From Rhodoferax sp. (lineage in GTDB: Bacteria; Pseudomonadota; Gammaproteobacteria; Burkholderiales; Burkholderiaceae_C): 64,000 nucleotides of DNA. Positions 58,320 to 64,000 of this stretch are shown piece after piece (position 1 is the stretch's first letter; every line of letters begins with the position of its first letter). The notes below the pieces were generated by a model, which saw nothing but the letters and a program-made list of their open reading frames with translations, did no database searches and was not told where the DNA came from. The stretch is from the NCBI RefSeq assembly GCF_012927445.1, contig NZ_JABBPD010000008.1:1-64000 (forward strand). Direction: 5' to 3'. The position numbers and the translations under genes were made by a program.

Positions 58320-59564
58320 TCAGGCCTTGATCTTGAAACCGTCGGCGTACTTTTTCGGGTCTTTGCCGTCCCACACCACGCCGTCCATTAGCTTGGCACT
58401 GCGCATCACGTCTTTCGGCACTGGCGTCTTGCTGGCCGCTGCGGCTTGCTTGTAGAGGTCGATCTGGTTGATCTGCTTGGCCACCGCCAGGTAGTCGGGA
58501 TGGTCTTTCAGCAAGCCCCAGCGTTTTTGCTGCGTCAGGAACCACATGCCGTCTGACAGGTACGGGAAATTGACCGCGCCGTCGTTGTAGAACTTCATGT
58601 AGTTGGGGTCATCCCAGGTCTTGCCCATGCCGTTTTGGTAGCGGCCCAGAATGCGCTGGTTGATGGCGTCCACGCTGGTGTTGACGTAAGACTTTTCAGC
58701 GATGACTTCCGCCATCTTGTTTTTGTTGGCCAGGCTGGCGTCGATCCAGCGGCCGGCTTCCAGAATGGCGGCGGTCACGGCGCGCGCCGTGTTGGGGTAT
58801 TTTTTGACGAAGTCGCCGGTGGTGCCGAGCACTTTCTCCGGGTGGTCTTTCCAGATGTCTTGCGTGGTGGCGGCGGTGACGCCAATGCCGTCGATGATGG
58901 CGCGGTGGTTCCAGGGCTCGCCGACGCAGAAGCCGTCCATGTTGCCGACCCGCATATTGGCCACCATTTGCGGTGGCGGCACGGTGATGACCTTGGCGCC
59001 AGACATCGGGTTGATGCCGTTGGCCGCCATCCAGTAATACAGCCACATGGCGTGCGTGCCGGTGGGGAAGGTCTGGGCAAAGGTGTATTCACGCTTTTCG
59101 CGCGTCATCAGCTTGGCCAGGCCGGCACCATCGACCGCGCCTTTGTCGGCCAGTTTTTTGGACAGCGTGATGGCCTGGCCATTCTGGTTCAGCGTCATCA
59201 GCACCGCCATGTCTTTTTTGGCGCCGCCCACCCCCAAATGCACGCCGTAGAGCAGGCCATACAGCACATGGGCAAAGTCGAGTTCGCCGGTGACCAGCTT
59301 GTCGCGCACACCGGCCCAACTGGATTCTTTGGACGGGATGATCTTGACGCCGTATTTTTTGTCGATGCCGAGTACCGAGGCCATCACCACGCTGGCGCAG
59401 TCGGTCAGCGGGATGAAGCCGATTTTGACTTCGGTTTTTTCCGGGGTGTCGGAGCCGGCGGCGTAAACGACCGAGCGCAGGGCCGGGCTGATGCCGACGG
59501 CGCCAACCGCGGCAGTTTGCAAAACAGCGCGTCGGCTGAGGCTGGATTTAAGAAGATCGGTCAT
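58320..59564 (-). CDS. nrtA: Nitrate-binding protein NrtA, Tat-exported (414 aa)
   Basis: ATG 59564 follows AGGAG and gives a twin-arginine signal: SSLSRRAVLQTAAVGAVG, a Tat-type motif with SRRxVL. The mature protein is the NrtA/CmpA-type binding protein with KVGFIPLTDCASVVMASVLG-like sequence (IGFIPLTDCASVVMAS), LVTGELDFAHVLYG and QDIWKDHPEKVLGTTGDF, which captures nitrate or nitrite in the periplasm. It is first in the operon nrtA-nrtB-nrtD-nirB-nirD-nasA-ybiB-cobA. Its leader holds a terminator, hexaloop hairpins and a sigma-54 promoter. Confidence 0.9.
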   Translation of the reverse strand: MTDLLKSSLSRRAVLQTAAVGAVGISPALRSVVYAAGSDTPEKTEVKIGFIPLTDCASVVMASVLGIDKKYGVKIIPSKESSWAGVRDKLVTGELDFAHVLYGLLYGVHLGVGGAKKDMAVLMTLNQNGQAITLSKKLADKGAVDGAGLAKLMTREKREYTFAQTFPTGTHAMWLYYWMAANGINPMSGAKVITVPPPQMVANMRVGNMDGFCVGEPWNHRAIIDGIGVTAATTQDIWKDHPEKVLGTTGDFVKKYPNTARAVTAAILEAGRWIDASLANKNKMAEVIAEKSYVNTSVDAINQRILGRYQNGMGKTWDDPNYMKFYNDGAVNFPYLSDGMWFLTQQKRWGLLKDHPDYLAVAKQINQIDLYKQAAAASKTPVPKDVMRSAKLMDGVVWDGKDPKKYADGFKIKA

Positions 59565-59591
59565 GGCAAGCTCCTGAAAAAACAAACAAAA

Positions 59592-59655
59592 AAAGGCGTC
59601 CTCACGTCACCGGCAAGCGACTGGTCTGCCGCTGCCTGTGGGTGGGGACGCCTTT
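59592..59655 (-). terminator. Intrinsic terminator in the nrtA leader (attenuator)
   Basis: On the minus strand AAAGGCGTCC (59655-59646) pairs with GGACGCCTTT (59601-59592), and a run of T follows. It lies 28 bp before the nrtA ATG, between promoter and gene. Left unopposed it would stop transcription before nrtA. Confidence 0.75.
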
Positions 59656-59673
59656 GTCCTGGGTTAACCAACT

Positions 59674-59717
59674 CTGCCCGCCGTTGGGAAGAATCGGTTA
59701 AGTGACCATCGCTGGTC
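59674..59717 (-). promoter_or_regulatory. Two hexaloop hairpins, candidate ANTAR-protein binding RNA
   Basis: Hairpin 1 (59717-59704): GACC stem, loop AGCGAT, GGTC. Hairpin 2 (59691-59674): CTTCCC, loop AACGGC, GGGCAG, one mismatch in the stem. Both loops have six bases with A at position 1 and G at position 4, the rule for ANTAR (NasR/NasT-type) antiterminator targets. They precede the leader terminator, the expected order. Confidence 0.6.
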
Positions 59718-59731
59718 TTGCTACTGACTAC

Positions 59732-59746
59732 GCAATCTGCGTGCCA
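59732..59746 (-). promoter_or_regulatory. Sigma-54 promoter of the nrtA operon
   Basis: On the minus strand TGGCACGCAGATTGC matches the -24/-12 consensus (TGGCACG-N4-TTGC) exactly, with ten bases between GG and GC. Transcription would start near 59721, about 157 bases before nrtA, so the transcript includes both hexaloop hairpins and the terminator. Confidence 0.75.
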
Positions 59747-59764
59747 GACTCAGGATTGTTTGAA

Positions 59765-59818
59765 GTGCTATTAATTTAATAGCTGCTTGCGCAATAGATA
59801 CGGGGCTAGAGGGTTAAT
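59765..59818 (+). repeat. Dispersed ~57-bp repeat, copy F (upstream of the sigma-54 promoter)
   Basis: AGTGCTATTAATTTAATAGC, TGCTTGCGC and CGGGGCTAGAGGG match the consensus. It lies between the NtrC-like sites and the sigma-54 promoter, where DNA bending matters. Confidence 0.75.
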
Positions 59819-59849
59819 GGATGCCTAAGCTGGCAAAAATGCGGGCGTG

Positions 59850-59883
59850 GCACCAATTTTGTGCGCTGCACCAAAGATGGTGG
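59850..59883. promoter_or_regulatory. Two NtrC-like enhancer sites
   Basis: Site 1 (59850-59864) is GCACCAATTTTGTGC, a perfect GCAC-N7-GTGC. Site 2 (59868-59883) is GCACCAAAGATGGTGG, one base short of the palindrome. Their centres are ~19 bp apart and lie ~110-150 bp upstream of the sigma-54 promoter, a normal NtrC enhancer placement. Confidence 0.55.
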
Positions 59884-59884
59884 G

Positions 59885-59920
59885 CCCAAGCCCCGTTTGC
59901 GACCGGCAAAGGGGCTTGGG
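59885..59920 (-). terminator. Hairpin after the outer-membrane factor gene
   Basis: CCCAAGCCCC (59885-59894) pairs perfectly with GGGGCTTGGG (59911-59920), a 10-bp stem with a 16-base loop, nine bases past the stop of the gene at 59929-61389. There is no strong T-tract on the minus strand. Confidence 0.6.
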
Positions 59921-59928
59921 TGTTTGCT

Positions 59929-61389
59929 TCAGGGCGTGGGCTGTGTTGCGCCGCCGCCCAAGGTTTTGTAGAGCACCACCTGGTTCTGCAAATAGGTCAG
60001 ACGCGTCTGCACCAGCGCTTGCTGGGAGCCAAACAGTGAGCGCTGGGCATCGAGCGAGTCCAGCAGACTGGCGGCGCCATTCTGGTAACGCAGGTCGGTC
60101 AGGCGCAGACGCTGTGTTTCGGCTTCGGTCTGTGCCTGCTGGGCGCGCAGTTGTTCGGCCAGTGTGTCGCGTCCGGCCAGCGCATCGGCCACTTCGCGGA
60201 AGGCGCTCTGGATGGATTTTTCGTACTGGGCAATGGCGATGTCGCGGCCTGCTTTGGCCGAATCCAGGCCAGCCTGGTTGCGGCCCGCGTCAAAGATCGG
60301 CAACAGCAGTTGCGGCGCCAGGGAGAAGCCCCAGGAACCGTCCTTGAACAAGCCGGCCAGTGCGTTGCTGGCCGAGCCGGCGCCCGCCGTGAGCGAGATG
60401 CGCGGAAAGAAGGCGGCCCGCGCTGCGCCGATGTTGGCATTGGCGGCGATCAACTGCTGTTCGGCCTGCTTGATATCGGGGCGCCGCGTGAGCAGGTCGG
60501 ACGGCAGACCAGCCGGCAGCTCCGGCAGGCGCAGTTGCGTCAACCGTGTGGTGGCCAGACGCTCGCGCACGTCGCCGGGCATCGCTTGCCCCAGCAACAA
60601 GACCAAAGCGTTTTCATCCAGGGCGCGTTGCCGCTGCTGCTGGGCCAGCGTGACACGCGCCGTCTCCAGCAGGGATTGGGCCTGGCGCAGCTCCAGTTCG
60701 GAGGTGGCGCCGTTGTCCAGGCGCAGTTGCACCAGCTTGAGTGAGTCTTCGCGGGTGGCCAGCGTCTGCTTCGAGATCGCCAGCAACTCCTCGTCGGCCA
60801 GCAGGCTGAACCAGCTTTGCGCCACGGTGGCGATCAGGCTGATCTGGGCCGTCTTGCTGCCCTCGGTGGTGGCCAGGTATTGGGCCAGCGCTTGTTCTTT
60901 CAGGCTGGCGACCCGGCCAAAAAAGTCAAACTCATAGGCCGTCACCAGCAGGCCGGCGTTGTAGACGCTGGTGATGGCGGCGTCGCCCGTGGTCGTGCGC
61001 GAACCGGTCAGCGCCGCATTCACCGTGGGGAACTGATCGGCACGGCGGATGCCGAGCTGCGCCCGGGCCTGTTCGATGTTGAGCACCGCCACGCGCAGGT
61101 CACGGTTGTTGGCCAGCGCGGTGGCAATCAATTGGCGCAACGAGTCATCGGCAAAATAGTCTTGCCAGGCCAGTTCGGCCGCAGCGGTGCCGGCGCCAGT
61201 GGGTGCGCTGGCACCGGGGTACTGTGCGGGCACTGGCGCGGCGGGCCGTTCGTAGGTCGGCATCATCGAGCAGCCCGCCAGCAGGGCGGCCGCGGCCACC
61301 GTGGCCAAGGCCAGGCGAAGCGGCACCGGCCGGGCAAAGGAGGGGGGGAGTGTCTTCATGGGCAGTGGTTGATCAAGGTGCTTATTCAT
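59929..61389 (-). CDS. Outer-membrane efflux lipoprotein (OprM/NodT type, 486 aa)
   Basis: A lipoprotein signal ends at the lipobox LLAGC. The mature protein has the OEP-family helical repeats: NNRDLRVAVLNIEQARAQLG, LDNGATSELELRQAQSLLET, LLTRRPDIKQAEQQLIAANA and FFPRISLTAGAGSASNALAG. It forms the outer-membrane channel of a tripartite efflux pump. ATG 61389 (MNKHLDQPLPMKT) overlaps the RND gene's stop; MKTLPP at 61359 is the alternative. It is co-directional with, and downstream of, the RND permease. Confidence 0.85.
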   Translation of the reverse strand: MNKHLDQPLPMKTLPPSFARPVPLRLALATVAAAALLAGCSMMPTYERPAAPVPAQYPGASAPTGAGTAAAELAWQDYFADDSLRQLIATALANNRDLRVAVLNIEQARAQLGIRRADQFPTVNAALTGSRTTTGDAAITSVYNAGLLVTAYEFDFFGRVASLKEQALAQYLATTEGSKTAQISLIATVAQSWFSLLADEELLAISKQTLATREDSLKLVQLRLDNGATSELELRQAQSLLETARVTLAQQQRQRALDENALVLLLGQAMPGDVRERLATTRLTQLRLPELPAGLPSDLLTRRPDIKQAEQQLIAANANIGAARAAFFPRISLTAGAGSASNALAGLFKDGSWGFSLAPQLLLPIFDAGRNQAGLDSAKAGRDIAIAQYEKSIQSAFREVADALAGRDTLAEQLRAQQAQTEAETQRLRLTDLRYQNGAASLLDSLDAQRSLFGSQQALVQTRLTYLQNQVVLYKTLGGGATQPTP

Positions 61390-64000
61390 GCTCGGCCTGT
61401 TGGTGATGCTGTTGAACCACTTTGGCATCGTGTTCGTGCTGGCGTACGCTGCCTTTGAAGAAGCCGCGTACCAGCACAAAGAAGGCGGGCACGAAAATCA
61501 CGGCCAGCACGGTGCCGGTGATCATGCCGCCGATCACGCCGGTGCCAATGGCACGCTGACTGGCCGAACTGGCGCCGCTGGCGATGAACAACGGCAGCAC
61601 GCCCAGGGTGAACGCCATCGAGGTCATGACAATGGGGCGAAAGCGCAGGTGGGCGGCTTCGAGCGCCGAATCCATCAAGCTCTTGCCTTCCGCTTGCAGG
61701 TCCTTGGCGAATTCGATGATCAGAATCGCATTCTTGGAGGACAGGCCGATGATGGTGATCAGGCCAATCTGAAAGTACACGTCATTGGACATGCCGCGCA
61801 TCAAGGTGGCCAGCACCACGCCGAGCACGCCGAGTGGCACCACCAGCAGGACCGAGAACGGAATCGACCAGCTTTCATACAGCGCGGCCAGGCACAGGAA
61901 CACGGCCAGCAGCGAGAAGCCATACAGCACCATGGCCTGTGCGCCGGCGAGTTTTTCTTCGCGCGACTGACCGGTCCATTCGAAGCCGAAACCTTCCGGG
62001 AGTTTGGCTGCCAGTTTTTCCATTTCCGCCATGGCATCCCCGGTGCTGAAGCCGGGCGCTGCATCGCCAGAAATCTTCATGGCCGGGTAGCCGTTGTAGC
62101 GCAAGGTCTGCATCGGGCCGGTGATCCAGCGGGTACTGGCAAAGGCGGAGAGCGGCACGAGTTGGCCGCTGCTGTTGGCTACCGGCAGATCCAGGATTTT
62201 TTCGGGCTGCATGCGGGCGCTGGCGTCGGCCTGGACGATCACGCGTTGCAGTCGGCCCTGGTTCGGGAAGTCGTTGATGTAGCTCGATCCGATGGCGGTT
62301 GAAAGCGCGCTGTTGATGCTGTCGAAGCCGACGCCCAGTGCACTGGCCTTGTTGCGGTCGATGTCAATCTGCATCTGGGGCGCGTCTTCCATGCCGTCGG
62401 GGCGCACGCCGGCGAGCACCTTGCTTTGGCTGGCCATGCCCAACAATTGATTGCGCACGTTCAGCAGCGCTGTGTGGCCCTTGCTGCCGCGGTCCTGCAG
62501 TCGGAAAGTGAAGCCGGTCGCATTGCCCAACTCGGGAATCGGTGGCGGGCTCAGCGCGAAGATGAAGGCGTCATGGATGCCCATCAGCGCCCCAAAGGCC
62601 CGCTTGGCGATGGCCTGTGCCGAATGCTCGGCACCAGGGCGTTCGCTCCAGTCCTTGAGCATCACAAACGCCAGGCCGGCGTTTTGCCCCTGCCCGGAGA
62701 AGGAGAAGCCGGCCACGGTGACGATGTTGGCGATCTCCGGTTGTTTGAGCATGTAGTCTTCGACCTGCTGCAGCACCGTGCGCGTGCGTTCCAGCGATGC
62801 GCCAGCGGGTAATTGCACGTTGGTGAGGATGTAACCCTGGTCTTCATTGGGCAGGAACGAGGTTGGCAAGCGTGTGTAGATCAGCCCGACCACGCCAATC
62901 AGCATGACGTAGACGATCATCATCCGGCCCGCCCGTTTGAGCAGCTTGGACAAACCGCTTTCATAGCCTTTGGCGGTGGACTTGAACTTGCGGTTGAACC
63001 AGCCGAAGAAGCCGGTCTTTTCCAGGTGGTGCCCGGCCTCCACGGGTTTGAGCAGCGTGCCGCACAAAGCAGGGGTCAGCGACAGTGCCAGGAAGGCCGA
63101 AAAGGCGATCGAGGTGGCCATCGTCGCGGAGAACTGGCGGTAGATGTTGCCGGTGGAGCCTGCAAAGAACGCCAGCGGCACGAACACCGAGATCAGCACC
63201 ACGGTCACACCGATGATGGCGCCCGATATCTGGCCCATGGCCTTGCGCGTGGCCTGCAGCGGGGGCAGGCCTTCTTCGCTCATGATGCGTTCCACGTTTT
63301 CGACCACCACAATGGCATCGTCGACCACGATACCGATGACCAGCACCATGCCGAACATGGTCAGCACGTTGATCGAGAAGCCCATGGCCAGCAACGCGCC
63401 AAAGGTGCCCAGCAGCGCCACCGGCACGACGATGGTCGGAATGATGGTGTAGCGCCAGTTCTGCAGAAACAGGAACATGACCAGGAACACCAGCGCCATG
63501 GCCTCCAGCAGGGTTTCCACCACTTTCCCGATCGAGACCGAGATAAAGGTTGAGCTGTCATAAGGGATGGTGTAACTCACGCCCGCTGGAAAGAAGGGTT
63601 GCAACTCGGCCAGCTTGGCCTTCACCGCCTTGGCGGTGGCCAGGGCATTGGCCGAGGGCGTGAGCTGTACGCCCATGCCGACCGCCGATTGACCGTTCAA
63701 GCGTGCGCTGGTGCTGTAGCTCTGCGCGCCCAGTTCGATACGGGCGACATCCTTCAGGCGGACCGATGAACCGTCGGCATTGGCGCGCAACTGGACATTG
63801 CCGAACTGCTCCACCGAGGTCAGCTGGCCGGGCACCACAATGGTCGCCGTCATCGTCTGGCCGGGTGCGTTGGGCAGGTCGCCCAGATTACCGGCCGACA
63901 CTTGCGCATTTTGGGCGCGAATCGCGGCATTGACCTGATCCAGTGACAGATTAACGCCCTTGAGCTTGGCCGGATCGATCCAGATGCGCATCGCGCGTTC
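61382..64000 (-). CDS. RND efflux permease (AcrB/MexB, HAE1 type), 5' part beyond the window
   Basis: The coding sequence continues past position 64000, so roughly the first 180 residues are missing. Visible parts include IVVDDAIVVVENVERIMSEE with the paired aspartates of the proton relay, FLVMFLFLQNWRYTIIPTIV, a docking/porter region and the second RND repeat (YESWSIPFSVLLVVPLGVLG). It exports drugs or other hydrophobic compounds using the proton gradient. The gene for the periplasmic adaptor is expected to lie to the right. The stop overlaps the outer-membrane gene start. Confidence 0.88.
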   Translation of the reverse strand, partial: ERAMRIWIDPAKLKGVNLSLDQVNAAIRAQNAQVSAGNLGDLPNAPGQTMTATIVVPGQLTSVEQFGNVQLRANADGSSVRLKDVARIELGAQSYSTSARLNGQSAVGMGVQLTPSANALATAKAVKAKLAELQPFFPAGVSYTIPYDSSTFISVSIGKVVETLLEAMALVFLVMFLFLQNWRYTIIPTIVVPVALLGTFGALLAMGFSINVLTMFGMVLVIGIVVDDAIVVVENVERIMSEEGLPPLQATRKAMGQISGAIIGVTVVLISVFVPLAFFAGSTGNIYRQFSATMATSIAFSAFLALSLTPALCGTLLKPVEAGHHLEKTGFFGWFNRKFKSTAKGYESGLSKLLKRAGRMMIVYVMLIGVVGLIYTRLPTSFLPNEDQGYILTNVQLPAGASLERTRTVLQQVEDYMLKQPEIANIVTVAGFSFSGQGQNAGLAFVMLKDWSERPGAEHSAQAIAKRAFGALMGIHDAFIFALSPPPIPELGNATGFTFRLQDRGSKGHTALLNVRNQLLGMASQSKVLAGVRPDGMEDAPQMQIDIDRNKASALGVGFDSINSALSTAIGSSYINDFPNQGRLQRVIVQADASARMQPEKILDLPVANSSGQLVPLSAFASTRWITGPMQTLRYNGYPAMKISGDAAPGFSTGDAMAEMEKLAAKLPEGFGFEWTGQSREEKLAGAQAMVLYGFSLLAVFLCLAALYESWSIPFSVLLVVPLGVLGVVLATLMRGMSNDVYFQIGLITIIGLSSKNAILIIEFAKDLQAEGKSLMDSALEAAHLRFRPIVMTSMAFTLGVLPLFIASGASSASQRAIGTGVIGGMITGTVLAVIFVPAFFVLVRGFFKGSVRQHEHDAKVVQQHHQQAEHE

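Noticed and set aside
58635..59705. 356-codon plus-strand frame across nrtA
   Set aside because: Antisense to nrtA; no start signal or family match, composition dictated by the opposite gene.
59724..59747. Strong hairpin first read as the first ANTAR stem
   Set aside because: Its loop has five bases, and the sequence is the sigma-54 promoter itself, upstream of the expected transcript start, so it would not be in the RNA.
1..64000. CRISPR arrays, tRNA and rRNA genes
   Set aside because: No regularly spaced repeats and no cloverleaf or rRNA sequence were recognised by eye; a tool search could still find a tRNA.

Overview
The window looks like a Burkholderiales chromosome, most like the Comamonadaceae (Rhodoferax/Polaromonas type). 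The evidence is the suhB-trmJ-cysE and rpsU-yqeY gene orders, the GC-rich core genes, and a dispersed ~57-bp repeat built on ATAGCTGCTTGCGC, which I associate with that family. No tRNA, rRNA or CRISPR array was seen. The organism assignment is inference.

Positions 1 to about 26,000 form an accessory region of lower GC, with gene remnants, orphan antitoxins, relic insertion-sequence ends, small secreted proteins and long gene-poor stretches. It holds an AbiEi-type antitoxin whose toxin is cut to 12 codons; a truncated HAD gene that is an inverted copy of an intact one at 8.25 kb; a leftover umuC 3' end; and, between the two HAD copies, a two-gene module of a KAP-type P-loop ATPase (4621-6381) and a PD-(D/E)XK nuclease-like protein (6413-7750). 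This module is the best candidate for an undescribed defence system. Further right are an MFS transporter, a multi-pass membrane protein, a LOTUS-like gene that appears frameshifted, a minus-strand cluster in which two DUF4755-like membrane proteins alternate with paralogous envelope proteins (14.8-17.8 kb), three small exported proteins, an AraC regulator with an MHS-type transporter, a tandem pair of DUF6088-like genes, IS21-type repeats, and a LysR regulator divergent from a carboxymuconolactone-decarboxylase-family gene.

Positions 26,000 to 64,000 are core-like and GC-rich. A 2906-residue cyclic beta-1,2-glucan synthase is followed by BON-domain and other periplasmic proteins, suggesting an envelope or osmotic-stress group. 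A PAS/GGDEF/EAL protein and a housekeeping block (suhB, trmJ, cysE, mog, darP, pmbA, yqeY, rpsU, a BaiN-type flavoprotein) follow.

Positions 47,900 to 59,900 hold a nitrate-assimilation locus on the minus strand: nrtA-nrtB-nrtD (uptake), nirB-nirD (nitrite reductase), nasA (nitrate reductase), ybiB and cobA (siroheme precursor for NirB), with a small PilJ/MCP-like protein beyond. Its control region reads in order: two NtrC-like sites, a sigma-54 promoter matching consensus, two hexaloop hairpins with A1 and G4, and an intrinsic terminator just before nrtA. This is the expected layout of an NtrC-activated, ANTAR-antiterminated leader. The window ends in an RND efflux permease, cut by the right edge, and its outer-membrane partner.
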